A DNA stretch of 64,000 bases from Cyathus striatus. Its lineage: Eukaryota; Basidiomycota; Agaricomycetes; Agaricales; Nidulariaceae. The notes under the pieces are model-generated. The model was given only the letters and a program-made list of their open reading frames with translations. It did not search any database and had not been told where the DNA came from. The number at the start of each line of letters is the position of its first letter. The first letter of the stretch is position 1. A program made the translations under genes and the position numbers. Positions 34,448 through 46,829 of the stretch are shown here, one piece after another. The stretch spans positions 2,976,001 to 3,040,000 of the forward strand of contig JAOVFP010000002.1 of the NCBI GenBank assembly GCA_025738555.1. Direction: 5' to 3'.

Positions 34448-37400
34448 ATGGACTGTGTACAACAATCTACTTCCCACCTCAGTTTACACCGCGCCGCTGT
34501 GGACGGTGACAGCGAAGGTGTCTCGCGCGCTTTGCGCAATGGTGCAGACATCAACTCATTGGATGCTACAGGTCGGACAGCAATCATGTGTGCTATTACT
34601 GGCGAAAAGTGCGTGTAAATGTCTTCAGCTTATGTGCAACGACTAATTTATGTTCCATTCTACAGTTGGGAGAGTGTCGACGCGTCAAACGCGTCTTTTC
34701 TGACTCCAAAACGTGTAGATACAATCCGAACGCTGTTAGCACATCCAGACATATCCTTGTACACACTCAACACTCCTCATGCTTCCATGAACGGTGTCAT
34801 TCCTCTGGGAATGGCAGCTTGGCTGAATATGCCTACCGCAGTACGTCTTCTCCTTGAAGAAAGCGACGGTGCACTCTCTGTGAACGGCATGGACACCCAT
34901 GGAGCTACTGCATTGATGTGTAAGTCTAGTTCTGATCTATTATTGATATTTGACGCTGAGCACAGACAATCCTCATGCCAGATGCTGCGCGTGACAGAAG
35001 TCTAGATGTCGTTCAGCTCCTTGTAAGTCACATTTTCTTGTCATTATATCTGACATTTACGCGAATGGCAGTTATCTCATGGTGCGAGACCTGATTTTAG
35101 AGACGGAAACCATAGGACTTCTGTTCAGTTTTCTCTCGCACATCCTCAAATCCTGTGGCTGTGTGAATCAGCCCTTCGACGACATAGGTGGCGTGAAAGT
35201 GAAGTAAGTCCATAGAGTTCCTTGACGTATTTTTCACAAGATGTTAACGGTATTTCAGTCCGAGGATCGAACACGGTTATTCTCAGCTTCCGAAGACCTT
35301 CGCGAGCTTTCTCTCTCTGCCCTCCCTCTTTCTGATGAATTCGTACCGCCGCCGCTCTCTATTTTCGCTCCGGGTGCCCTCTCCCGACTGACCGATACAA
35401 TTGTGTCATCGGTACATTCGTCAGATGTGTCATTCCTTCACTCTCTTCTGTTCTCTCCTGCCCTTCCCCCCTCCTCTTCAGCAGCCTTATATCCAATGTC
35501 TGTGCCTGTCCTGGTGAACTATCCTGATGCTAAAGGCTGGTCCCCGATTCATTACTGTGCCGCGTCTCAATACCCCTCGATTGAAATTCTCGATGCCTTG
35601 TATTGCGCAGGAGCTGATGTTACTCTATTCACGGCTCATGAACAGTTCACAGCTCTGCACGTCCTCGCCCAATCTGTACATGTAGACGAAGGGAATCGTG
35701 ACCAGGCATATGCTCTTTATGAATTCACTGTTCATCTCATTCAAGACCTTCGCGCGCCATTGTCTGCGAGAGACATGAATGACGAAACTTGCATTCATGT
35801 TGCAGCGGAGTATGGTCACTGCGTAGAACTCCTTATGATCCTCCTTGACCATGACACAACTGGCGCCATCCGCGAACTGAAGAATTCGAGAGGGTATGTT
35901 TACTCTCACCACACCGAATCATTGCTGATAAACTATTTGGATAGGCTAACTGCTCTTGAAGTGGCGAAGCCGGAGTTTCGCGTCGTATTTGGCGCAGAGG
36001 CTGAACAATTCCGTTCCACCTCCGCCCTATCGAATCACACTATCCGCATGAGCGAGTCTTTCGCGTCACTGGCATCCTTCGTGGATTGGAACCCCTCAGA
36101 TTCGTTTGTCAGTGATGATTCCGCGTCTTTCATTTCTTCGTCGGCTGTTGATATCGCAACTTCCATTCAAACTCTCATTTCTAACCTTCGCATAACTTCT
36201 CCTTCCGCTCGACATCGTACAGATTTTGCACATGTTGACCGAATGGAGAACCTACTCTCAGAAACTACTCAGCTTGGGAAGACCATAGTAGAGCACTTCT
36301 GCATACGCATACAGGAAGTACTCTCGGAGATTGAAGACCTCCAGAGGAATGCAGAAAGGGTCACTGGATTACGAGATGCTGTTGCGCGTGCTGCAGATAG
36401 CAAGTTGGTGCTCCGTGGTCTTCGTCCTTTACCGTTGAGGAATCGCAACAGAGATTCAGAAGATTCCCAACTTACTACAATCTCACAAAGCGTTACGTCG
36501 ACATGTATTAATTCTTCTTCCACGTCCCTCTTGAAGACTACGATGGACAGGGCCCACGCAAGCAGAGGTACTCAAACTGCTCCCTTGGACGATTGGACAG
36601 CGTCCGCTAATGGTACTATGACCAAGTCTCAAGCGCAGTCCTGGTCTACATGGCTTGAAGGCATGATTCATAGTACGGAAGCAACCACGTACAAGGCTTA
36701 CCTTGCAAGTCTCTGGGAGATCGAACAGGAGCTCTTGGAACATGAAGTTTACTTCGAATCAGGGGAAATTTCGCCTTCCGGAAAACAGCTACTGAAACGG
36801 AAGAGAAAAATCGAAGACAAGATCAGGGAACTGGAGCAAGAACAAAAGACCTCCAAGAAAAGCGCCTCTAAGATCAAGGCCTGGTTCAAGCGCATAATTG
36901 TCCCCGAGCCTAAACACGCCAAGATGGAGGTTATTCTAGACATCGATGAGGAAACTTGCCCTGTTGGCAGACAGGCTAAGCCTCCAGTGCTACAAGCAAT
37001 TTCATCAGAGGCCGATGAGCTCGTGGAGTCTTCGCATGCAGGCATCGATGGAGCTCTGCGTACATCGTGCTTGGTCCTGGAAGCAGCTCGCCGAGACTTG
37101 AACAGTATTGACGACTGTTTGCAACGTGTAAGTTGTCATTTTGTGCTGCTCAAATTTCGTCACTAATGCAGCCTCCATTAACTAGGCCAATAGCTTTGTT
37201 ACTTCAATACGGCAATCCCTTCTGAGGATAGATCGAGTAATGAAACGGGCTATCAAAGTGCGTATCGTATATGGAGCGATAACAATGTATTCTAATAAAG
37301 GTCTTAGAAACGGGAAGATTTAATCACTCAGCTTCGGTTGTCTGGACAATCTGCCAACGATGCATTGCTCATGGGCTGCAGCGTAGGGTCTCCAGGCCAT

Positions 37401-37652
37401 CTTGGGTATCAACTTGCTTCCTGTCCAAGCTTCTCTTCTATTTCTTCTATCTATTCTTCGCAATCGGTGGTGTCTGTTGCTGCCACAGTTTCAGAAAATG
37501 ACGACGAAGAAACCCGAATTATTCGTCGAATCCTACTCAGAAAAATCGAAGCACAGACTTCCGGAGCCTGCGAGGAAGTCGACAAGGCAATCAGTTGGTT
37601 GCGTATTGTCAAAGAAGCAGTTCGCGGCGTTCGGCGACGAGCATATCTGTGA
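34448..37652 (+). CDS. Ankyrin-repeat protein
   Basis: Eight exons (34448-34608, 34666-34919, 34982-35022, 35072-35203, 35259-35893, 35945-37127, 37186-37257, 37308-37652) join to 940 residues. Ankyrin repeats occupy the N-terminal 350 residues: LHRAAVDGDSEGVSRALRNG ADINSLDATGRTAIMCAITG; IPLGMAAWLNMPTAVRLLLE; MYAARDRSLDVVQLLLSHGA; GWSPIHYCAASQYPSIEILD; CIHVAAEYGHCVELLMILLD. The middle is Ser-rich. Residues after about 600 form a coiled coil (IEQELLEHEVYFESGEISPS, RKRKIEDKIRELEQEQKTSK). The tail has NDDEETRII-like acidic sequence and ends RRRAYL. Ankyrin repeats bind partner proteins; the combination hints at a scaffold. The layout recalls fungal Akr/Swi6-like ankyrin proteins, but I see no KilA-N or DHHC domain. 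Function not assigned. Confidence 0.85.
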
Positions 37653-37848
37653 GAGATATCCGGAATGTTGTGTGTTTATGTATATTATTGTTGTATATAG
37701 GTTTTTGTAACAAAAAGTAAAATAGCTGTTGTGTACGTAGTTTCCCCAGCATTTGTAAATTACTGCATCGATACATAGAGACATTAAAGAGTATAACAAT
37801 GGATTCCATTCTATTAGCAGTAGAGCGTAGAGCACTGAAGCAATAAAA

Positions 37849-40800
37849 TTATCTTCTCATATCCTTCAAACGTCGTGAGAAGGGTTCCCTACACTGATAA
37901 TGTGTAACTTCTCCACTAAAATCAAGATATATATGAAGTATAGAATACGAAACAAATAGTTACTTACTGCGGTGTATGAATGGCAATTACACTGTTGCCT
38001 ATTCGCTTGTGACATTGTGGACAACTAGTTACAAAATGAGAAATCTGCAAGAGATAAAAGGAATAACAGGCTTACATGCGACTGTCGGTGACCTTTACAC
38101 GTTTGGTCTGCAGAAGCATCAACCTCCTTGCTAACTGATCGTTCCGTGCCTTGCTTATATTTCGAACAACTTGAGTGTCGAATATTGGAGCGCGTAAAGC
38201 TTCGTAGAGAAATGCACGAACATCCTCAGCGCTAACTAGAGGGGGGAGAAGGTCCAATGTTTCGGCAGGATCCAGTCGAGGATTGTGCCGGTGAATGAGG
38301 TCAAGAGCAGGTTGAAGCAAATCCGAGGACACCATTACCGTCGGACGCAGGTAGATCCGTAAGAGAGTCAAGAAAACATTACTAGTCTCTGTTCCCGGAC
38401 GATATATCCGCTTGCAGTATCTATTTCGAAATTAGATGAAGTTCCTGCGGCTGTATTTTAACACCCACTCTTCCGCTTTAAGGTAGTCACGCAGTTTATA
38501 GACGTAGAGCTCAAGAGCCTGGTCGTGTCTTCCTAGACGTCCAAGGAGAATTGCCCGAGCTTCGAATAGGTCTTGTATAAAAATCAGAATAGATGCAGTC
38601 TACACGGTCTACAGGGACCAACAGCCACATACCGGTGGTGGAAAGATGTCCATACAGTCGGTCCATTCCGAAACGATCGTTTGAATCAAGGAATTTCAAC
38701 AACTTTGAATAAACTTCTTTCTTTGACTCTGGCATATTTTGTCATGATGCTATGACGATATAAAAAGCTAATACTACTCACTCTCATCATTGCGTTTCTT
38801 GGCTGATAAGGTCATCTTTAAATATAGCTCTGCCAAACGATTATGGAACTCGTGAGAATCCTCCTGGCGTTCGTCGATAAGATACTCGAGATATCTGGCA
38901 CAAATTCTGGGGTCGATGCTTTCAAGGAAGTCAGCCACTGGCTGCCGTGGTAATTCGACATCTTCTGATGTGAATATCTAGCAATGATATGTTAACAATG
39001 TTCTAATCAGGCTAAACTAGTAATATTTACCTCGAAAGCTATGTCAACGTCTTGGTCAAATATCCATCGAGCTGAATTGAATATCTGATCAATGTGTTCT
39101 GGTCCTAGCTTCTGAAGGTAGGATGTCGAAGGAGAAAGCTTGAGTTCAATATCCGTCTCTTTTTCACTTAATCTAGCCGATGAGTTCATCTTTAATGAAA
39201 AGAAACATTACAGTAAACAAAAAAAGGACATACTCCCGAAGAAGATCCAATGCTCTTGAGTGCATCTTCTTGCCATGATACAAATCTCGTAATTCAGCGA
39301 ATTTCTATTCGAAGTGGTCAGCCGCTTAGATTCCGACAGAGGTGTATTCATTTATACCTGACGAGCCCGCAAGTCCTCCTCGACTTCTGAAATCTCGCAC
39401 CAATTTGGAAGACGACATAGTGAGCCCAGCAATATAGGTCGAATGACTAAGTATGACTTGTAAAGCGCAGTGTCTACAATTTGTGCGAAGCGCAAAAGTT
39501 GCTCAGGAGTCAAGACTGAAAGTGGCACACTGGGAAGAGTAAAGAGTTCTTCTACTGATACTTCTGACAAGGGAGAAATCTTGTGTGACTGTGTCTGTGG
39601 CGTGATTCCAACAGCTTCTAGCGCTGCTCCAAGCTTAGGACGTCGGTCGGCAAGATAGCGAACGAGAGTCTCCACGGATTTGTGCAAGTCATCTGTCGCA
39701 AAGAAAGAAATGTCGAATAAAAATACTAGCACAGAAGACGAATATTAAACACTTACCATGCACAACGAACCTCCTCTTACTACTCACGATGGAGGATGTA
39801 TCATCATCTTTCAGTTTACCCGTAGGCAGAAGCATCCCAAGACCAGTCTTCTGTAACCTCCCTCTGATCGGCCCAGCAGCGCCGCTGGTAATTGTATCAA
39901 GAAGTTCCGCGGCGCTTCCCCCCATTCCCTTCTCGCCGCCATTACTCCCACTCTCTGACTTTCCATGTTGGTCAACCTCACTTCCATGATGCTCGCCTGA
40001 CGTGACAGAAGATGAATCTTCCACTGTGGCGGGTGCACTGGGAGGTGGTGGAGGAGGACCACCGAATAGGGGTATCCAACGTTCCTGTGGGACAGTGAGA
40101 CGACCAGAAACAGATTCTGGATAAAGGGCCACCACTTTCGCCGGATTTAGATCGAGCTCTAGGAAGGCATCAATTGCTTTGTCGAACTTTGCTGCTCGGA
40201 AATCTGATACTGCGTTAAGCGCGCGAATGCGGGTCCGCCTTTGTATCTATGGTAACATTTTTTGCAGTCAGGAGAAACGTGAAGTGAGAAGAGGGTGGGT
40301 GAATTAACCTTGTCCAGTAGCGAAGTTTCGTCAAGGGTATCCAACAGTGCAAGAGCGTCTGCGTAATGTCCTTCCACGATGAGCTCATCTATTTGCTCCG
40401 CCCATGGCTTCATATGGAACTGCCATATAGAACTTCCCTCGGATATTGCTGCAGCCCGGTCGGTAGGGGTAGTGACAAGGTATAAAGGTGAGCGTGAGGA
40501 TGGAGTCGAAGTTAAAAGCCGTATTGTTGCGTTAGGAACAGGAGTAGTGGGTGTAGACTCTGGGGCATCAAATGGGAATGGTATAGTTTGTGAAATGTGC
40601 ATGGATCGCGATGAGCGAACTTGAAGAACAGATGTTGGGATGAACGTCGTTGGGGGTTGAGAAGTGCTTCTTTCCGGGCTACGAAGGGGTACAGTGTTTG
40701 CAGGAAGGACCAACATGATGTACGGTTTGACAAACGCTTAACATAGTAATAAGAATATATGCATTTTTAGAGTAAGCTACGGAGACAAACCTATCTCTTC

Positions 40801-41906
40801 TGGTGGGCTTGGCCACTCGATGGTAGTAGGTCTTGAAGGCTTCGCGTCAGTTCCAATGAATATACCTTCATCTGAAGAAGAGTGTTATAAATAGCTAACG
40901 ACGGGATGGAAAGATTACGCACTGTCTTTCGTGATAAATACTTCTGAATCGGACACTGATATGGCACTGGGCTTCGCTTTCGCTCCCAGACTGAGCGTCA
41001 TGTACCCCGTAAGGCCACTGAATGCACCCATTGCTGTAGCAGAAGCAGTAACAGGTAGCGGAGTTGATATGTCGACTGCTGTCATAGTGGGTATCGAGAA
41101 TATCGCATGCTCTGTCGGCGAATATGCAAAACATACGGTGTCGGGATCAAGGAACGAAATAACGCGAGCGGAATGGGGCAGAGGTGCTTCCTAATATAGC
41201 ATCAAGGAAAATGGTTAATATAGCTAATAGTTCCGCTTACCTTGACCTCTTGAGCTTCTCCATCCCTCCATGAATATATCACCACCTTTCTCCTACAACC
41301 AACTATAAGTTGTGTTACAATGACAGGTATTGCTCTTGCTTTGCTGAAGTCAGTTTCGTCCGGTCGAGGTGATTTCGATTCGGGAGTTATGTTTTGTACT
41401 GAGGTATGGATCGCAAACGAGAAAGCAGCTTTAGCCTTAACCAGAACCGTTGGAGGCAAGAATGACGGCAGAGGAAATAATGTGACCGTCATTTCTTTCG
41501 TTTAGTGAAGTCAGTAGGCTATATATTAGTTAAGCGATTACAAGATACCTGATAACACCACAAGGGAGTTGATATCCTTAACAAACCCCAGCTGTTCTAT
41601 CGCTCGCCTCGTCAAACTCTTCTTAGTCTCTATTAGCTCGACATGAGATTCTAAGCCTCCATCTAATATCACATAAGATTCAATGTCATTCCCGATTCAT
41701 GGCAAACCCACCACGGTGCTCATTTAGACCGTATATGTGAAGATTCCCAGTCGACGTTCCAAGGTATAACCTGTCGCCTGCATACGAAGTGACCTTAGCT
41801 GTATATAGCGGGCAACGGGTACGGCTCTCTTGCCTTGAGTCACTATTGCATCTATCTTCTCCTTCAGACTAGAAACGATGGCTTTGGGTGTAAGAAACGG
41901 CGGCAT
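37849..41906 (-). CDS. VPS39: HOPS complex subunit Vps39/Vam6
   Basis: Vps39 tethers vacuole/late-endosome membranes through Ypt7/Rab7 as part of HOPS. The N-terminus MPPFLTPKAIVSSLKEKIDA, then IVTQGDRLYLGTSTGNLHIY starts the CNH beta-propeller. GLESHVELIETKKSLTRRAI and QLGFVKDINSLVVLS follow. The CNH end and helical repeats include GHYADALALLDTLDETSLLD. The Vps39_1 region has LPSVPLSVLTPEQLLRFAQI, VDTALYKSYLVIRPILLGSL and CRLPNWCEISEVEEDL, then FAELRDLYHGKKMHSRALDL. The C-terminal Vps39_2 domain has CPQCHKRIGNSVIAIHTPH, then GEVTHYQCREPFSRRLKDMR and the stop at 37849. Intron 1 is of the rare GC-AG type (AAG|GCAAGA...CAG). A disordered insert with PPPPPP and Ser/Gly runs lies near 39.9-40.1 kb. 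Domains are complete. Confidence 0.9.
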
Positions 41907-42190
41907 TACAGTCCTCGTCGATGGGAAACTATGTAGCCAGCCCTCCGACGCGCTAGTTGCCTCAAGCCAAGCATTGAAGTCATGGCACGTCAATAGCCTC
42001 TGTTCTAAACATACTCACACACAACCAAATAATATGATCGCGTTGTGTCACGGTCACGCTCCGTTACATTTCCGTTGATTCATTGTTGCCGGGACCGTCG
42101 ATGAGAGTTATAGCGTCCAATCTTTTCTCTTTCTCATTACCCTTTTTGCTGCTTTATAAAGTCGCGTAACTTAACCTTTTCGATACCAGA

Positions 42191-44845
42191 ATGGTCGAAT
42201 TGGAACTTGAAATAAACAGGAGCGAAGTGATAGCAGACAGCGAGGATGAAGGCCTATCGGGCTTGAAGGATGATTTGCAGGCTGGTACGTGTCATTGGCT
42301 CTCCTAAACTTCTATTCAGTGCTAAGATGTAGTCTAGCATTTTATGGCGACCTTTCTCCAGAACCCGAGCTCAATCCTCAAGACACAATGCCCTGGCAGA
42401 TAGAGGCCTCAACATCTGAGAATGCACTGACAACTTCTCATACAACCACATTACCTCATATCGATCTGAATACCATATCTAATGGCGCATCTAGCTCTAA
42501 ACCACGTCCGAAACCTCGCCGCATCACCAAGACAATCCACACCAACGACACGTTACATCAAAGCACCGCTGGCTCATTAAATGATGCATCTGGGCTTGAC
42601 GTTGAATATCCGGGATATATGTCTACGTTTCAAGTCGATATGCTACCTGGTAGTATCGCAGACCGCGCTAAAACGCGTCAGCGGAAGAGCAAATCTATAA
42701 TACTGGAACCCATCGATGCCGTTGGAACACCGTACAGCGCATCGAAGGCGCCTCGCAAAAGTGCTTACAACGAGGTTATCGAACTGACAGATGACGACGA
42801 CTTCTCAACGAAGGTATCCAAGAAAAAGCCTAAAAAGAAGCTTACACCAAAGACGAAGAAGTCTCCTGTTAACCCACTCGTTGATCCCGACACCAGCACA
42901 TCCGCAAGCCTCACTGAGCCAAAGCCGAAACCCCGCCCCAAGCCCCGACCACTGAAGCGTATATCACCGGCATCTCCGTTGCCATTTCCCGATTCTACAT
43001 CTCAGCCGACAACCAATATACCCACATCGTCTCTCCAAGCACCTATACCCTTCGCACTTGCTCCATCTCAACTGCTGCAATCGGACGCGCCACTCCCACC
43101 TACCTCCACCCCTCCACACTCAGATCTTCCTCGGATTGAAACACTCCCAAACCCGCCGACCGACGGACCACCTTCTTCCCCTTCATCACTTTTCAGTGTC
43201 TTTGATCCTGAAGTGAACGCAAAATCACGAGATGTAGATGAGCTTGAATCCGATCATGGTCGTATGTCTACTACAGGATGGGGTATGGGGATGAATATCG
43301 ATGACGAGACAGCAAGTAGGATATCCCCGCCTCCGACGTTCTTCGCTCCGTCTTCGTCTTCCATTGGTGAAGGAAACGCGTCCTTAGTTCAGTCTGAAAC
43401 TGTTGACTTGACAATGCTTCCTCCGACCATGGATCCTGTCGCGTCAGTTGCCAGCCGAGCGAAAAAGGCACCACCTAAAGCGAGTAAAGCGCGAAAAAAG
43501 AAGGGCGATGCCGCAGTTGGCGAGATTGAGGCCGGAGTTGATGGAAAGAAGAAACCAAAAGCAAAGGGCAGAGCAAAGAAGGACAAATTGCAGGTCGAAG
43601 TCGTCATTCCCGTTCATCCACCTGTCAGCAAAGGAAAGGAGAAGGAAGTGTTCAAAAGCAAAGAATTCATCAATGACGAGTATGACGAGGATGAATTAGA
43701 CCTCTTAGGGCCGCCTCCACCGCCATCAAAACTATTGATAAAACTGCCAGCATCCAAAGCTAAACCGAACTCCGTATCATCTCTTAGCTCGGTTCGTATT
43801 TCAGAACCGGAAGATGGCGATGTTGCTCAGACACGCTCGAAGAAGCGAAAACCAACGGAAATTGAAGATGACAATGATAATGCTACGGTTGCAAGTCCGA
43901 AAAAGAAGGCAAAAGGTAAGGCTACTGGCAAGGGCAAGGGCAAGGGAAAAGGAAAGGGGAAAGCTGTGATCAGTGAAACGGAGGATGAGTTTGAAGACGC
44001 CGTCGTTGCGGCGGCCAAAAAGGCGAAAGGAAAGGGGAAGAGTCGAAGGAAGCCGGCGTTCATGTCTGATGAAGAGGAAGATGCGCAAGATGAATCGGTG
44101 ATCCATGCGCAAAGCGACTTGAAGGTATTGGATGAGAGCTCTTTAAAGGGGGCTTCGAAGAAAGGGAAAAGAAATCGCATTGTACAAGATGATGCGGACG
44201 ATGTTATCGACGCGTCTAAGTCTCCAATTGGCAATATCCCTTCAGAGGAGGCGACGAAGGTAAGCTAGTGTATCCGTGTACTTCGGAGGTCGACAACTAA
44301 CTATGTTGTGTCTGTCAGGAAAACCTGAGCCACCACCTAAATCAAGTCTGACCACTGCCATACCTGCATCAGGTAGCGGGGAATCGAGCAGCAAACCAGA
44401 TCCGCCAAAGAAGGAACCGCAATCGCAGTATAGCAGCCTTACGTCCCGTTACACTATCGCCCCGCGCACTAAATCTACACCGATGTCTGAGCTGATACGG
44501 AAAGTCAACTCCTTACCTGGGTCACCGTTTGCCTCGCCTTCACCAGGGCTTAACAGGAAGAGGCAGTCGGTAGGTCTGGCATACTCGCCTTATCTGAAGT
44601 CGTCGAGATCGATGCTGTCCAAGATTGCTCCACTGCATCCCAATCGACGTACGCCTCCGCCCCCGCTGCCACCTCCTCCTCCGAGGAAAAAGACAAAGAA
44701 AGAGCTGGAGAGGGAAGAGAAATGGGAGGAAGAGCTGATCGAAAGCGTTGGTGGGATTACTGAATGGGCTTGTATGACTGACGCTGAGAGGAAAGAGATG
44801 CGGAAGGCGAAGAGGGAAAGAGAAATGTGCGGATGGGATGACTAA
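42191..44845 (+). CDS. Lys/Pro-rich disordered, probably nuclear protein
   Basis: Exons 42191-42284, 42338-44259 and 44330-44845 join to 843 residues. The last acceptor (CCTGAG) is weak; the better-looking CTGTCAG at 44318 breaks the frame. The start is acidic (MVELELEINRSEVIADSEDE). Then come Pro/Lys-Arg tracts (EPKPKPRPKPRPLKR), many basic clusters that could be nuclear signals (KKKPKKKLTPKTKK; GKGKGKGKGKGK), and acidic patches. The C-terminus looks most conserved: SRYTIAPRTKSTPMSELIRK, VNSLPGSPF, a PPPPLPPPPPRKK run, and a charged helix ending EMCGWDD. The divergent VPS39 start is 284 bases away. No family recognised; a chromatin-associated role is a guess from composition. Confidence 0.7.
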
Positions 44846-45620
44846 CTGAGGATTTGAACTGCTGCTCCACTGTATGGACTGTAATGCTAATGGCGTGTAA
44901 CTTTTAGTGTGCTACATTATTGCTTAATTGACGGTTGTGCCCCTATTCGTGAAGGATGGAGAACATCAAAGATCGTCGAGGTTTCACGGTGTTGAATCTC
45001 TCATGGTGTGCGATTGCAGGTGACCGACTTACCAGCGGCCGATGTGTGATCAGCGTGATCACTGATACATACCTTGGGTAATACTTAAATACATTGTACG
45101 ACATGTACAACAACACCATCATTTCTGACAGTGCAATCTATCATGATTCCGACTCGAGTCAGTGTTCTTATCATGTTGGGTACTTGTACCGAGTGTCGAG
45201 ACCCTACAAAGACATTAATCATTGGTGGATTGTCTGTGAGAAAATGGCAGAATTATTCCATATGAAGGTGTGAAAACTCCTTAGAGACCATGGATGGAGG
45301 TCGCGTCGCCAAATGAAGCTGAAATTCGTCGAGTGGGTGACAGTGACTTGTTGAATGTGCCGATCACGATCGATCGGCGAGTGGAGACAAAAGATCTGAG
45401 ATTGGGATAGAAAAGGTAAATATGAGTTGCCGAAAACCCTTGGTACAGAACGGAAAGGCTGTTGCTCGCAATTTCGACCTGCGCGCCGATTAGAACGAGC
45501 CTCGATTCTTCCGCATTTCCGTACCCTATCACATCACGCACATCCGGTCCCGTTCTCCGAGGGCGAACCCGAACCTCCTGAACCTGTAATATATATACCT
45601 CTACTCCCCATTACCCGACC
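44846..45620. other. Intergenic region with TATA element
   Basis: No supported gene. TATATATA at 45590-45597 lies 24-31 bases before the first ATG of the F-box gene and 69-76 bases before the second in-frame ATG (45666), which favours the second as the real start. Confidence 0.5.
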
Positions 45621-46829
45621 ATGGTTTCCTCCCTGCTAGCTCCCCTCCCACCCTCTGGCACCGAGATGTCCCACTTCCAGGCTGAGCACCACAACATCAT
45701 CAAGGCTCGTGCTTGGTACCGCCAGTCCTATCCAGAACCATTTCCTTCCCAGAGTTTCAATGACAGCCACCAACGCTATGAGCGTCGAAGGACTATCATC
45801 CGCAATCCCATGAAGGGTACTCAACGAGGCTCTCTAGAAATTATGACCACAGTGCCCTTGGACATTTTGTACGAGGTAGCCATCTGAACTCTGCTGTCAT
45901 GTAGCTTTTTGTCTTTTAACGCGCATCCAATCTAGATATTTTGTTATTTGCATCCCCAAGATGTTCTTCATCTGTCAAGGACAACAAAACGACTCCGTGA
46001 AATACTGATGACCAAAAATGCAAGATTTGTCTGGAAAGCTGCGTTTTCAACTGCACGAGGGCTCCCGCAATGTCCAAGCGACCTGACGGAACCTCAGTAC
46101 GCGAGTTTGGCATTCGATGAGCACTGCCATGTAAGTGGCGCTTATTATTGAATTAGATACCTAGGTCCTTAAACACATCGACCCTAGTTCTGTTCCGCTT
46201 CTTCTAAAGTCAAAGATGTCTTATGGACCTGTCGAGTTCGCTGTTGCAAGAGGTGTCTTAAGCTCCAGTATGTCGGTTTTCATGACAACCCAAACGCTGT
46301 GCTCAACCAGCCGCATACAGCTTCATAACGGAACAAGAGCTCGAATCCTGGACGCCTGGTTTGCTCCCTTACGGCAGACCGGAGACCGTCTTCCCGTACA
46401 TTGTGTATCCGAGTACGTGTTCAAGTTCATTTTTAATAATATGGTTAATCTTTGCTGACAATTTGACTCTCATTTTTAATAGGACCTTCGAGAAACACTC
46501 CGGGAAGGGCCCTTTATTATCTCCCTACTGCGGAAGCCTTCTTATCGGAACTGAGAACGTTGAAAGTTGCCGAAGATGAATCTGCTTTTAAGGCCTGGAT
46601 GAAGAGCAAAAAAGTTGAGCAGGCTCAAAGGCTTACAGTGAGCTTTTTTCCATATCTTTTTCCGGTTCTTTCTCTCTAAAACTGGGTGTAATAGCATGCA
46701 GCGTTATGTGAGCACTGGAGCATGTACTGGGTCTACCATCCGTCCCGGCAGTATGATTTCGATCTCGAGATAATGATATTTGCCCTTCTACTTCTGCTCT
46801 TCTATCTTTGGAAGGACTCCATCTTCTGA
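45621..46829 (+). CDS. F-box protein with Cys-rich segment, shortened C-terminus
   Basis: F-box proteins bring substrates to SCF ubiquitin ligases. Exons 45621-45875, 45936-46130, 46188-46267, 46321-46412, 46483-46637 and 46695-46829 join to 303 residues; an alternative start is MSHFQAEHHN at 45666. The F-box is VPLDILYEIFCYLHPQDVLH, then LSRTTKRLREILM. WKAAFSTARGLPQCPSDLTE and PQYASLAFDEHCHFCSASSK follow. Next comes CRVRCCKRCLKLH, so Cys and His residues (CHFC...CRVRCCKRC) could bind zinc. Related Agaricomycete proteins are usually longer. Here the reading ends after HAALCEHWSMYWVYHPSRQY in a hydrophobic stretch (MIFALLLLLFYLW) unlike the family, so the 3' end may be degraded. Confidence 0.7.

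Noticed and set aside
43827..44234. Minus-strand Ser/Phe/Leu-rich frame that looks membrane-like
   Set aside because: Complement of Lys/Gly-rich codons (AAG/GGC repeats) of the plus-strand gene.
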